From: Nitrospira sp.
GTDB taxonomy: Bacteria; Nitrospirota; Nitrospiria; Nitrospirales; Nitrospiraceae
Length of the DNA: 56,375 nucleotides
Assembly: GCA_016873495.1 (NCBI GenBank)
Contig: VGXC01000022.1
Coordinates: forward strand, 1-56,375
Reading direction: 5' to 3'
The position numbers were made by a program, and so were the translations under genes. The notes below the pieces were generated by a model that saw nothing but the letters and a program-made list of their open reading frames with translations, was not told the origin of the DNA and did not search any database. Positions 48,292-56,375 of this stretch are shown one piece after another (the stretch's first letter is position 1; every line of letters starts with the position of its first letter).

Positions 48292-48321
48292 TTGACGCTC
48301 TTGGACGCTTCTGGCTATAAT
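48292..48321 (+). promoter_or_regulatory. sigma-70-type promoter, TTGACG-18-TATAAT
   Basis: TTGACG (48292-48297), 18-nt spacer, perfect TATAAT (48316-48321), 46 bp before ATG 48368. Probably drives the membrane protein, TPR and tatA genes and possibly beyond. Confidence 0.7.
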
Positions 48322-48367
48322 CCATCGGTATCCTTAGAGTTTACGGTCGACAAAGGCTCTAGAGTAT

Positions 48368-49486
48368 ATGGCGGGGACAGCGGTATCAGAGAGAGGGGGG
48401 GGGCGGCTTGGGGACCATGGCCTCCTCTTCGAGTATACCGCCAAGTTTCTGCTGTTAGCCGGGTTTCTCGAACTTGTCCTCTATCGGTTGGTTTCGCGCC
48501 TGGGCATGCATCTCAGCAAGCTGGCGCAGAAATATGACTCTTTGCGGATTACCCTTAAGGCCTTGTCGTCTATCGGATTTACCCTGCTGAACCTCGTGTC
48601 GATGCTCGTTTTCCTGGCGTTGTTCCTTCTACTGCTCAACAAAAACAGGGCCATTGGAATCGCTCGCTATGACTCGTTGTTGATCCCATCCGTATCCTTC
48701 CTGGTGCTGCTGACTGTCGCCTTCTTATTATTTCCTCCCACGATGCTAGGGTCGGTCATCTACAACGCCGCCTTTATCGTGGTGTTGGCCATTCTTGTGG
48801 CCGAACACCTGGAGGCCAATCACTCGTGGCTTCAACGCGGCACAGTCCTGTGCTTTGTGCTGGGCATCGGCGGATGGGTCTATTATCAGACCCTCTCCAC
48901 AACCTATGGGCTACTCAAGCTGGCTGCGGCTCCGCCGTTCGTGCATGAAGTCAATCGGATCGGAGAGGCGCTCATGGTTCTGGCCAGCATATTGGTGTTC
49001 TGGGCCTATGGCGCGACCCCCCTGTGGACCAGCAACAAGAGGCAACGTCGCCGGGCCGCGATCTTTGCGATTGTCGGCGGCAGCGTGTTTCTCGGGCTAC
49101 TGGGTCTTGACTATCTACTGGGGCTCTATGACCCGACTGTGGCCGAAAGTGTCCGCAAGGCTGGTGAGGGGATTGGATGGATCTTTCAAATGGGCATGGG
49201 GTACACCTTTTACCTGCCCTTTGCCTTTTATGTTGCGGGCCTGTTGTGCTGGAGCTACACGGTTATCAAGTTGCTGACCATCGGGCGTCTGGCCGGGTAT
49301 GGGCTGGGATTGATGTTTATCGCCGGCTATGCCTTGCAACTCTCGCATTTGACCCTTATGGTAGTACTCGGGCTGATGCTGCTGAATCTGGACAAGCGCC
49401 GGAGCATGGCGCCGGCCGGCGAGGCGGAGATTGAAGAAGGGCTACTCCCACAAGCGACACAGACGTTACTCAGTGAACGGACCTAA
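48368..49486 (+). CDS. polytopic membrane protein, unknown function
   Basis: 372 residues with about nine to ten hydrophobic helices, from YTAKFLLLAGFLELVLYRLV to LSHLTLMVVLGLMLLNLD. The last 35 residues are polar. Histidines at the ends of helices (AEHLEANHSW, PFVHEVNR, LSHLTL) and the general layout are reminiscent of CcsA/NrfE-like haem-handling proteins, but the tryptophan-rich WWD signature is missing, so I do not assign it. ATG 48368 has a poor ribosome site (TAGAGT upstream). The TPR gene starts 23 bp after the stop. Confidence 0.7.
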   Translation: MAGTAVSERGGGRLGDHGLLFEYTAKFLLLAGFLELVLYRLVSRLGMHLSKLAQKYDSLRITLKALSSIGFTLLNLVSMLVFLALFLLLLNKNRAIGIARYDSLLIPSVSFLVLLTVAFLLFPPTMLGSVIYNAAFIVVLAILVAEHLEANHSWLQRGTVLCFVLGIGGWVYYQTLSTTYGLLKLAAAPPFVHEVNRIGEALMVLASILVFWAYGATPLWTSNKRQRRRAAIFAIVGGSVFLGLLGLDYLLGLYDPTVAESVRKAGEGIGWIFQMGMGYTFYLPFAFYVAGLLCWSYTVIKLLTIGRLAGYGLGLMFIAGYALQLSHLTLMVVLGLMLLNLDKRRSMAPAGEAEIEEGLLPQATQTLLSERT

Positions 49487-49509
49487 CCGGAACAGATAGG
49501 ATTGGAACC

Positions 49510-50322
49510 ATGAGTGAACAGGATCCCTCGCAGACGACGGAAACCGGCGCTGCGGCAGTCGAACAACCGGAAACGCAGTTGACTCCCGATGAAGAGATTG
49601 CCGAGCTTGAGAAATTGCTCGGCGAGGAACCGGACGATTTTCAGGCCCGCTGTCGTCTCGGGGAGCTGTATTTCAGCAAAGGTCGGATGGACGACGCCCT
49701 CACCGAGGTCAAGAAGTCCATCGAGATGGCCGAAGTGCTCCGGGAGGAAATGAACCGCTCGCTGGCCATGTATTATTCGAATCTCGGCACGATCTATGCC
49801 ACCAAGAACATGGTCGACGAAGCGGAGGCGCAATTCAAAAAGGCGCTGGCGGTCCATGCTTACGATGTTCTCGCTCTGTTCAATCTCGGCCGTGTGTATT
49901 GCGAGAAGCGGCAATTCATGGAAGCCAAGTCCTATTATGAGCGGCTCGTCGAGGTCACGCCAGACGATCCCATCGCCTGGTATAACCTCGGCAGTGTCTA
50001 TGTGGAACTGGATAATCCGGCGGTGTCGGATTACAACACCATTGATATGGCGATGCAGTGCTATCTGCGGACTCTCGAACTCGACCCACAGCACTTAGAC
50101 GCCAGCTTCAAGCTCATGGATATTGCCCTGAACCATAAGAAGACCGACCTGGCCATCAAAGTGATGGAAGATGCCGTCGAACACAATCCCGATGAACCGC
50201 TCGTCTACTATAACCTCATCAGTGCCTATGAAAAATGCAAGATGTTTGAACAGGCGGAGCAAGCCAGACAGAAGCTCAAGGATCGTTTTGCCAAGCGGAC
50301 GAAGGAAGCGGGGAAGAGCTGA
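49510..50322 (+). CDS. TPR-repeat protein
   Basis: 270 residues, no signal peptide. After an acidic 30-residue N-terminus come about six tetratricopeptide units of 34 residues, for example [60 protein letters not shown] and [14 protein letters not shown]. Cytoplasmic protein-protein interaction module. Placed between a membrane protein and tatA, it may take part in assembly or export of the NXR complex; no direct evidence. Confidence 0.9.
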   Translation: MSEQDPSQTTETGAAAVEQPETQLTPDEEIAELEKLLGEEPDDFQARCRLGELYFSKGRMDDALTEVKKSIEMAEVLREEMNRSLAMYYSNLGTIYATKNMVDEAEAQFKKALAVHAYDVLALFNLGRVYCEKRQFMEAKSYYERLVEVTPDDPIAWYNLGSVYVELDNPAVSDYNTIDMAMQCYLRTLELDPQHLDASFKLMDIALNHKKTDLAIKVMEDAVEHNPDEPLVYYNLISAYEKCKMFEQAEQARQKLKDRFAKRTKEAGKS

Positions 50323-50354
50323 CATGCGTTCATTCTGAAGGAGAAAGGGTCATC

Positions 50355-50657
50355 ATGTTTGGGAGCCTTGGGTTCACCGAATTAATATTGATTCTGGTCA
50401 TTGTGTTGATCATTTTTGGCGCAGGCAAGTTGCCGCAGCTCGGCGAGGGGCTGGGCAAGGCGATCAAGGGGTTCAAGAAATCCGTCCATGAAGCGGATGC
50501 CATCGAAGCGGAAGCCCAGGCGCAAGCGCAGATGACCGAGCAGGCGCAAGGCCAGGCTCCGCAGATTCCGGCGCCTGGCGTGGGGGCTGCTCCCCCGTCC
50601 CCGGCCACCGTGCCGGAGCAGCCTGCCGCGTCTACGCCTCCGTCTTCAAAGGCCTAA
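50355..50657 (+). CDS. tatA: Sec-independent protein translocase subunit TatA
   Basis: 100 residues. The N-terminal helix [15 protein letters not shown] is followed by the [10 protein letters not shown] hinge, an amphipathic helix ([17 protein letters not shown]) and an Ala/Gln/Pro-rich tail. AAGGAG lies before ATG. Forms the pore of the Tat system that exports folded cofactor-containing proteins, as expected for NXR. No tatC in the window. Confidence 0.95.
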   Translation: MFGSLGFTELILILVIVLIIFGAGKLPQLGEGLGKAIKGFKKSVHEADAIEAEAQAQAQMTEQAQGQAPQIPAPGVGAAPPSPATVPEQPAASTPPSSKA

Positions 50658-50747
50658 CCGGCCCCCCATGACTCTTGCCGTGGTCAGATCCTCGGCGCGG
50701 TGCGGTCTTGGTGTGAGCCGTAATGTTGGCGGAAGGAGCACGTGACT

Positions 50748-52001
50748 ATGGAAACCGGGGTTGTACTTCCGGTCGGTTATATCGAGACCTTTGCGGGCAA
50801 CGGCAAGGCTCGCAGTACAGGGGACGGCAAGCGGGCGGTCAAGTCCGGCATTCCGCTTCCCCACCACGTGGCGCTCGATAAAGACGAGCGCTACCTCTAC
50901 TTCGCCGAATCAGGATCGGACCGCGTCCGACGAATCGATCTGCATGAAGGGACGATCCATAATTTTGCAGGGATCGGGGAGACTTGCTACAGCGGGGACT
51001 CAGGCCTGTGCGGAGAAGCCGGTCTCTATCTCCCTCTCGGCGTGGCATTCGACTCTCGCAACGATCTCTACATCTGTGATTCGGGCAGCAATCGGATCAG
51101 AAAAGTCGACCATGAAACGGGTATCATTACCACCGTCGTCGGAACGGGGCAGTTTGGTTTCAATGGCGATGGTCCCGCCCTGGAAGTGAATCTCACTTAT
51201 CCCGCCGCGATCACGTTCGATACGGACGACATCCTGTATATCGCCGACACCCAGGCTCACCGGGTCCGCCGCTATGATCCTAGGACCGGTCACGTCACCA
51301 CGATCGCAGGAACCTGGTCTGCCGAAGATGATGCGCGCGAGCAGCCACTGGTGGCGAGAAACCTGGTTGTACTATCCGGCGACTCGATCGGGATTGATTT
51401 CAGCGACGATCACGGATGGCTGAGGCCGGAATGTTCGGATGGCCTGGACCTGTCCTTCTACCTGGACGACGGCCGGTCCGCTATGGAAGCCAGGCTGTAC
51501 GATTTGGTCGGGATCGCCGTGGATGCCCATGGGCATGTCTATATCGTCGATAAGGGAAGCAACCGGGTCCGAAAGATCGATGGCCGGACCGGGGTCATTT
51601 CCACCGTGGCTGGAGTGTGCCGCTATGGGTTCGACGGGGATAACAAGCCGGGGATCAAGGCCATGCTGCACGCGCCTGAAGCGGTGGTCTTCGATCCGGC
51701 CGGCAACTTCTATATCTCGGATACGATGAATCATCGGGTCAGAAAGGTCGACATCGCGACCGGCCTCATCACGACCGTGGCCGGAAACGGTGATAGCGGG
51801 TACGAGGACAAGAACATGGGCGGGTGCGGGGCGGCCCAATTTGTGGCGAAGGAAAGTGCGGGCATGATCAAGCATGGCGATGGTTTGCCGGCGGTGGAGG
51901 CGGTGGTGAACTCACCGGTCGGACTGGCCCTCGACTCACAGGGATTTCTCTATATCTGCGAGCGTGGGGAGAACAAGATACGGCGCGCGAAATTGTGGTG
52001 A
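50748..52001 (+). CDS. NHL-repeat beta-propeller protein
   Basis: 417 residues from ATG 50748, preferred over GTG 50742 because AAGGAG (50733-50738) is then 9 nt away. About six NHL-type units with DxxxxLYxxDxxxNRIRKVDxxTGxIxTVxGxGxxGFxGD periods, e.g. LYICDSGSNRIRKVD, YIVDKGSNRVRKIDG and FYISDTMNHRVRKVD. No signal peptide, so probably cytoplasmic, although NHL propellers are often exported; a ligand or protein-binding role is usual. An insertion between the third and fourth repeats (about residues 195-245) is not repeat-like. Adjacent to a second NxrC-like gene. Confidence 0.88.
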   Translation: METGVVLPVGYIETFAGNGKARSTGDGKRAVKSGIPLPHHVALDKDERYLYFAESGSDRVRRIDLHEGTIHNFAGIGETCYSGDSGLCGEAGLYLPLGVAFDSRNDLYICDSGSNRIRKVDHETGIITTVVGTGQFGFNGDGPALEVNLTYPAAITFDTDDILYIADTQAHRVRRYDPRTGHVTTIAGTWSAEDDAREQPLVARNLVVLSGDSIGIDFSDDHGWLRPECSDGLDLSFYLDDGRSAMEARLYDLVGIAVDAHGHVYIVDKGSNRVRKIDGRTGVISTVAGVCRYGFDGDNKPGIKAMLHAPEAVVFDPAGNFYISDTMNHRVRKVDIATGLITTVAGNGDSGYEDKNMGGCGAAQFVAKESAGMIKHGDGLPAVEAVVNSPVGLALDSQGFLYICERGENKIRRAKLW

Positions 52002-52092
52002 CCCCCCGCCTCAGCCGGACGAGCGTGGCCGTCCGGCAGTGAGAGGCGCGCCGTTCTCGCAACGGTTGATTACGTGGAAACGAGGCGTCGGT

Positions 52093-52941
52093 ATGGGGAG
52101 ATTCGAGCAAGCTTGGTGCCTGCAAGGTCGGATAACCTCGATCGTTCCGCTGTTCGCCGGGCTCCTCGCAGGGGCGGCGGTTCTCGGGTGGCTGGGGGTT
52201 CCTATCGTCAGTTCCGAAGGCCTCTTTGTTCGGTCCTACCTGATTGCTGGCGAGGTCCCGTCCGCCCCGGACGATCCCGCATGGGAGAAGGTCCCACCGT
52301 TGACGCTGCCATTGAGCGGGCAGGTGATTACGAGACCCGTCTGGCCTGAACCCAGTGCCAGGGCTCTGGGCGTTCGATCTGTTCACAACGGAACCGACAT
52401 TGCCTTTCTGCTGGAATGGCAGGACAACACGAAGAATGATCGGCTGACTCCGGGCACGTTCCGTGACGGCGTGGCGATTGGGCTCCCGCTTGGTGAGGCG
52501 CCTGCTTTTTTCTGTATGGGCCAGCTCGATCACTACATTAACATCTGGCACTGGAAAGCCGACTGGCAGAGCGACATCGACCGACGGGCCTCCAAGGCCG
52601 CCGAACGCAAGGGCGAGAGCGGGGAGGTCCGGCGATTCGAGGTGATTCCCCGCCGAGCCTCCTCCGTTGAAGACCTGGTCGGCGGTGGTTTCAGTACCCT
52701 GACCACCAAGCAGTCCCAGGGCCGGGTCCAAGGCAAGGCCATCTGGAAGGATGGAGTCTGGCGTGTGGTCATCAAGCGTCCGTTGGCCAGCACCGATCCT
52801 GAGAATGAAGCCAGGTTGGAGCCGGGCCGCTTGCAGGCCATTGCCTTCGCGGTGTGGAACGGCGAAAACAAGGAGCGCAACGGGCAAAAGGCCGTGGCGC
52901 CCTGGTTCCAACTCTCCATCGATCCCACGGTGAAGCTGTGA
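52093..52941 (+). CDS. second candidate NXR gamma subunit (NxrC-like)
   Basis: 282 residues from ATG 52093 (in-frame GTG/ATG codons back to 51964 overlap the NHL gene). The N-terminal hydrophobic segment (about 17-38, VPLFAGLLAGAAVLGWLG) may be a signal peptide or anchor. The haem b-binding EB_dh-type domain is shared with the 45261 product: PAWEKVPPLTLPLSGQVIT, IAFLLEWQD, FFCMGQLDHYINIWHWKADW, SSVEDLVGGGFSTLTT, WRVVIKRPL and IAFAVWNGENKERNGQK. The two are clear paralogues. Placed just before a PDZ protein and two pentahaem cytochromes, it may feed electrons to them. Confidence 0.83.
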   Translation: MGRFEQAWCLQGRITSIVPLFAGLLAGAAVLGWLGVPIVSSEGLFVRSYLIAGEVPSAPDDPAWEKVPPLTLPLSGQVITRPVWPEPSARALGVRSVHNGTDIAFLLEWQDNTKNDRLTPGTFRDGVAIGLPLGEAPAFFCMGQLDHYINIWHWKADWQSDIDRRASKAAERKGESGEVRRFEVIPRRASSVEDLVGGGFSTLTTKQSQGRVQGKAIWKDGVWRVVIKRPLASTDPENEARLEPGRLQAIAFAVWNGENKERNGQKAVAPWFQLSIDPTVKL

Positions 52942-52988
52942 CCGGACAGCTGCCGCTCTCGTCGAATTGTGTTCGTGCCGGGGCATGA

Positions 52989-53474
52989 ATGAGCGGTCGG
53001 CGGGTTCAGAATAGGTTGAGACAAGGACGAGCCCTCCCTGCGGGTAGGGCTTTTTTATTGTGCCTGGCTGCGTTAAACTGTTTGATAGGGGCTGCGGGGT
53101 CGGTTGTCGCCGCGGCTCCGGACACGGTTATGACGGAAGCCGAAGCCGTCCGGCTGGGAGAAGAATTCGGCATTGTCGTGGGCCCCGTCGACGAGGAGAT
53201 TCAAAAAGAACTCAAAATGCAAAGACCCGAAGGGGTAGTGGTCTTCGAGGTGATCGGCGGCACGCCGGCCGACATGGCCGGCATCAAGGTTCGTGCGGTG
53301 ATCAAGGAGATCGACAAAGTCGAGGTGCGCACACTGCTCGATTTCGGACGAGCCCTCAAGCGGGCCATTCCTACCGGCAATTTTACGGTCGGAAGTTATG
53401 AGCCCGCGGACCCAGAAGTCCAAGGAGTGGGCGGACTCATCAATTTCCATTTCGTGCGGATTGTGAAGGACTGA
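52989..53474 (+). CDS. exported PDZ-domain protein
   Basis: 161 residues. A signal peptide or anchor (about residues 14-38, ending SVVAAAPD) precedes one PDZ domain (about 55-155), with VVVFEVIGGTPADMAGIKVRAVIKEIDKVEV typical of the HtrA/DegP PDZ core. There is no protease domain, so it is a binding module only. It lies between an NxrC-like gene and two pentahaem cytochromes, presumably the same operon; a 12-bp palindrome TGGACCGGTCCA (53479-53490) sits in the 31-bp gap behind it. Confidence 0.8.
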   Translation: MSGRRVQNRLRQGRALPAGRAFLLCLAALNCLIGAAGSVVAAAPDTVMTEAEAVRLGEEFGIVVGPVDEEIQKELKMQRPEGVVVFEVIGGTPADMAGIKVRAVIKEIDKVEVRTLLDFGRALKRAIPTGNFTVGSYEPADPEVQGVGGLINFHFVRIVKD

Positions 53475-53505
53475 GCGGTGGACCGGTCCAGGGTGCGGAG
53501 TCTGT

Positions 53506-54801
53506 ATGGGACGAATGCATAAGCTGGCAATCGTCGCGATGATAGTCTGCGTCGCAGGCCTCAACGCTCTGTACCATGATCGAGCGGTGGCCCAGAAGGC
53601 GGAGAGCCAACCGGCAAGCCCATGGGTGGCTGAGATCGAACAAGTCTTTATCCGATCCGAGGATTGCAAACAGTGCCACGATCGTCACTATGAAGAATGG
53701 AAAGGCATGCGCGAGCAGACCCCCGATCTGAAGACGTTCGGGCGCGTCGATGCGGCCTTGCTTCACGGAACCTCCCTCGAATCCCCCGTCTTTAAGGCTG
53801 TCCTCGGACTCTGGCTGCAGACCAATCCCACGGCCGAGGAGCGGACACGCTGCCTGTCTTGCCATGTGCCGGCGGTGACGGTCTTTCCTCAACACACGGA
53901 CAAGATCAACCAGCAAGTGCTCTCCGGTAAGGTGGAAGTCGAAGGGATCAGCTGCGCCTCATGCCACCTCATCAACGGCGTGTCCGGGGCGCCAGCCGAC
54001 CCGCCGACCTTCAAGTTGCACCCGGGTAAAGTGATGTATGGGCCGTATGCGGAGCCGGAGGAAAACCTGGTTCACCCGGCGAGCCAATCGGACCTGTACC
54101 GCGGGGTCAATTATTGCGCCTCGTGCCATTTCGACAAGGTCAAGGACGTGACCAAACGGGAGTTGCCCGGCGAGATCCTGCGAGGCACCATCTGTCAGGA
54201 TTGCCACATGGAACCCTCGACCGGAAGTTCGACTTCGAAGCGCGGGGCCATGACCCGGTCGATCGGCCGCCACTGGTTCCGCGGCGTGGTGATCCCCGGC
54301 ATCATGCTGAAGAACCGCAACCTGCAAGCCGAGTGGATGCCGCGGGTGGACGTCGAGGCGGCCAAATCGCAGGCCTCCGTGGACGGGACCGTGTTGGTGC
54401 GGACGGGAAGTCTCCCTCACAGTTTCCCGGATGGAGATCCGGTGCTGAAACAATTCCTGGTGACGATCACGGTCAAGAATGCGCAGGGGCAGGTGTTGGC
54501 CAGCGAGCAGAAGCGGTTCGGGCTGCCGTATGAGCAGGTCTTGCGAGGCCCTATTCCGGAGCCCTTGGTGCGCGGAGGGACCACGAAACGTGTTCCGTTC
54601 TCCCTGGCGGTGCCTGCGGGGGCCGCTCCTGTGACGGTAGAGGCGTTGCTCTCCTATGCGTTGATTCCGGAGCCGACCCCCGAGCTGAAAAAAAAGTATC
54701 TGGCCACATTACCCGGGGAAAAGGAACGGGCCGCCGCCGCGAAGTTGCTGGAAGATTATGCGCAAGCACGGGTGTTGACCTTTCGTAATAAGGCCCTGTA
54801 A
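53506..54801 (+). CDS. pentahaem cytochrome c, copy 1
   Basis: 431 residues with an N-terminal signal peptide or anchor (about residues 5-28). Five CxxCH motifs start at C54 (CKQCH), C116 (CLSCH), C150 (CASCH), C204 (CASCH) and C230 (CQDCH). The spacing and the HYEEWKGMREQTP start resemble the cytochrome c554/multihaem nitrite-cycle family. The C-terminal 190 residues are haem-free and beta-rich (VLVRTGSLPHSFPDGDPVLK onwards), with a His that could ligate a haem. Periplasmic electron carrier; partner possibly the NxrC-like protein upstream. Paralogue follows at 54851. Confidence 0.87.
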   Translation: MGRMHKLAIVAMIVCVAGLNALYHDRAVAQKAESQPASPWVAEIEQVFIRSEDCKQCHDRHYEEWKGMREQTPDLKTFGRVDAALLHGTSLESPVFKAVLGLWLQTNPTAEERTRCLSCHVPAVTVFPQHTDKINQQVLSGKVEVEGISCASCHLINGVSGAPADPPTFKLHPGKVMYGPYAEPEENLVHPASQSDLYRGVNYCASCHFDKVKDVTKRELPGEILRGTICQDCHMEPSTGSSTSKRGAMTRSIGRHWFRGVVIPGIMLKNRNLQAEWMPRVDVEAAKSQASVDGTVLVRTGSLPHSFPDGDPVLKQFLVTITVKNAQGQVLASEQKRFGLPYEQVLRGPIPEPLVRGGTTKRVPFSLAVPAGAAPVTVEALLSYALIPEPTPELKKKYLATLPGEKERAAAAKLLEDYAQARVLTFRNKAL

Positions 54802-54850
54802 GCACGGGTCGCGTCGTTAAAAGTGGTGCGGGAGCGTGGAGGGGCGTTTC

Positions 54851-56074
54851 ATGCGTCAGATCAGGCCGATTCTGACCCTTCTCGGGCTGCTGGCCATCGT
54901 GGCGGCCTGGGGTTCCGCGCCGTTCGGGATGGCCGAGGAGCCGTCAAAGTCCAAAGGGACTTTGGAGAAAGTTTTCCCGAACTCGAACAAATGCAAGCGT
55001 TGTCATGAGCGGGCTTTCGAGGAGTGGGAAACGTCGCCCCTCTCGCGCTCTATTCACTCGCCCGCGTTTCGGGCCTCGCTCGATGAGTATCTGGCCTTTT
55101 CATCCGGCAAGGACAAGGCGCTGTGTTTTCGGTGCCATGCGCCTCACGTCAGCGAATTTCTCGATCAGGCGCCCATGTTCGTGGCACAAGTCCAATCCGG
55201 AGATCCGGCCATCGACGGAGTGGGCTGCATCCAATGCCATCTGATCAAGCAGGTCGATCGGAGCAGCCATCCGCCGGTGCCGAAGTACGAGTTGGGCAAG
55301 ACGCTGTATGGCCCGTATAAAGACTTCGTCCAGAACCTGGCCCACCAGTCCATGGAACTGGAGCTGTTCCGCAAGTCCGACCTCTGCATGAACTGCCACC
55401 AGTCCGTGCCGGCTTCGGCCAATTTGGGCAAGACCAATGAGTTGCTGGGCTCCTGGGAAAGCAGCCAGGCGGTCAAGAGCGGCAAGGAATGCCAGACCTG
55501 TCACATGCCGGAGCAGGTCGGTGAGTCGGCGAACGGCGAAAACAAGCGCAAGGTGGCCAACCATTCGTTCCCCGGCCGGATCGGTAAGTTGCGGCAGGAG
55601 GCGGCGAAGCTGGCGATCGAGACGTCCATAAAAGGCGATCAGACCACGGTGATCGTGAGCGTCCAGAGCCTGGTGCCCCACAACCTGCCCACCACCCATC
55701 CGGCCTGGGCCAAGGTGATGCTGGAGGTGGCGGTGAAAGGCAAGAATCTCAAGACTGTTTATTCGGGCCAGCGAGTCTACGGACGTGTCTTCGCGGATGC
55801 GAAGGGGCAAAAAACCGTCTTTGATTTCAAGGCGACGAAAGTCTTGGAGGATACGGTGCTGAAGCCGGATGAAACGAGGACGGAAACCTTCGCTTTCCCG
55901 ACCCCGAAGGATACCCGCTCGTTCGATGTCGAGGCGGCGCTCAGCTACGCACCGGTGACGGGGTCCCCGGAGTTTTTGCAGCGGATTGAAGCGGAATCTT
56001 CCAAGGGGGGGCAAGACCCGGCATTCCAGCCGATCCCGATCGCGAAGCAGACGGTCAATGTGCCGCTAAAATAA
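54851..56074 (+). CDS. pentahaem cytochrome c, copy 2
   Basis: 407 residues from ATG 54851, chosen over GTG 54836 because GGAGGGG lies just before it and the signal peptide (MRQIRPILTLLGLLAIV... to GMA-EE) starts there. Five CxxCH motifs start at C48 (CKRCH), C92 (CFRCH), C126 (CIQCH), C179 (CMNCH) and C214 (CQTCH). As in copy 1, a haem-free beta-rich C-terminal domain of about 180 residues follows, with VPHNLPTTHPAWAK matching the LPHSFP segment of copy 1. The same order of motifs and the same C-terminal domain indicate tandem duplication. The gene ends 24 bp from a convergent minus-strand gene. Confidence 0.87.
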   Translation: MRQIRPILTLLGLLAIVAAWGSAPFGMAEEPSKSKGTLEKVFPNSNKCKRCHERAFEEWETSPLSRSIHSPAFRASLDEYLAFSSGKDKALCFRCHAPHVSEFLDQAPMFVAQVQSGDPAIDGVGCIQCHLIKQVDRSSHPPVPKYELGKTLYGPYKDFVQNLAHQSMELELFRKSDLCMNCHQSVPASANLGKTNELLGSWESSQAVKSGKECQTCHMPEQVGESANGENKRKVANHSFPGRIGKLRQEAAKLAIETSIKGDQTTVIVSVQSLVPHNLPTTHPAWAKVMLEVAVKGKNLKTVYSGQRVYGRVFADAKGQKTVFDFKATKVLEDTVLKPDETRTETFAFPTPKDTRSFDVEAALSYAPVTGSPEFLQRIEAESSKGGQDPAFQPIPIAKQTVNVPLK

Positions 56075-56098
56075 GGTCCGGTTCGGATGAAAGGGCGG

Positions 56099-56375
56099 TC
56101 AGTCGGAGACGATCTTTGAGCCAGGAGACTTCATCTTGAAGATCTGAATGGCGGAATAAATGTTCTTGGCCGGCTGATTGAGGATCAGCGTCGAGTTCGT
56201 AATGTGCGTATCGATCAATTCGAACGGCCCGCCGCTATAGTATATTCGGCAGATCAGTGGTGTCCGGTTAAGAACAGGGCGATTTTGCGAAACCCCAATA
56301 ACAGTGCGGGTTCCATGAACTCTCAGGGTGTCTCCGATTTGAATAGACGCGAGCAGGTCTGCCAGCCTTTCGGCA
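56099..56375 (-). CDS. partial gene running off the right edge, unknown
   Basis: Minus-strand reading frame open from the window edge to TGA at 56101-56099; about 92 codons, start not included. The C-terminal end reads ...YSAIQIFKMKSPGSKIVSD; an earlier part reads IQIGDTLRVHGTRTVIGVSQ. No family recognised, and no hydrophobic helix. Uninterrupted frame, sensible composition and convergent placement behind the cytochrome gene support a real gene. Confidence 0.55.
   Translation of the reverse strand, partial: AERLADLLASIQIGDTLRVHGTRTVIGVSQNRPVLNRTPLICRIYYSGGPFELIDTHITNSTLILNQPAKNIYSAIQIFKMKSPGSKIVSD

Noticed and set aside
53479..53490. 12-bp palindrome TGGACCGGTCCA between the PDZ and cytochrome genes as an operator
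   Set aside because: Short, GC-rich and without promoter elements nearby; a chance dyad is likely.

Overview
The window is a GC-rich chromosomal segment from a nitrite-oxidising bacterium of the genus Nitrospira, or a very close relative. The left edge carries the C-terminal two thirds of a nitrite oxidoreductase alpha subunit (NxrA) followed by a complete beta subunit (NxrB). The rest is dense with periplasmic redox proteins, Mo-enzyme maturation factors and bd-like oxidase proteins of the type known from Nitrospira. No tRNA, rRNA, CRISPR array, insertion sequence or phage gene was seen. Almost everything lies on the + strand. The minus-strand exceptions are a WD40 protein (41079-42179), a gene running off the right edge (56099-56375) and one doubtful 34-codon ORF (21562-21666).

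Layout. (1) 1-4.5 kb: nxrA (partial), nxrB, a 17-bp perfect inverted repeat, and an unknown two-helix protein. (2) 4.5-13.1 kb: a 1624-residue six-cupredoxin multicopper oxidase-like protein with its own promoter and terminator. Two cupredoxin/CarboxypepD_reg proteins follow, with a HEAT-repeat protein between them. (3) 13.3-28.5 kb: a long respiratory block holding a methyltransferase, DUF420-type and other membrane proteins, and a tandem PCP_red-domain protein. It has two paralogous CydA-like (cytochrome bd-like) oxidase subunits, two SUMF1-fold proteins and two tiny membrane proteins found here by hand. It ends with three membrane-attached c-type cytochromes, the last fused to an NxrC-like haem b domain, and a strong terminator at 28501-28532. 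(4) 28.5-36.2 kb: mobA, a glycosyltransferase, then the housekeeping run argS-tgt-yajC-secD-secF. (5) 36.3-42.2 kb: a multi-PAS histidine kinase, its sigma-54-type response regulator with a four-cysteine linker, and the minus-strand WD40 protein. (6) 42.4-56.1 kb: an NXR maturation and accessory cluster: an unknown protein with paired CxxC motifs, a NapF/MauM-like ferredoxin, a TorD-like chaperone, two NxrC-like gamma subunits, a B12-binding radical SAM enzyme, a TPR protein, TatA, an NHL propeller, a PDZ protein and two pentahaem cytochromes c.

How it fits together (inference from families and neighbourhood). NXR oxidises nitrite. Electrons leave NxrA (Mo) through NxrB (Fe-S) and a haem-b gamma subunit, for which the window holds three candidates. 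They then pass to c-type cytochromes or cupredoxins and on to an oxidase, with the CydA-like proteins plus their membrane cytochromes as the obvious candidate. MobA, the TorD-like chaperone, the ferredoxin and TatA would serve cofactor synthesis, assembly and export of the enzyme. Promoter-like sequences of good quality sit in front of the multicopper oxidase (4548), the second cupredoxin gene (12107), the bd-like operon (21611, a perfect TTGACA-17-TATAAT), the gene at 42415, the TorD gene (44123), the radical SAM gene (46387) and the gene at 48368 (48292).
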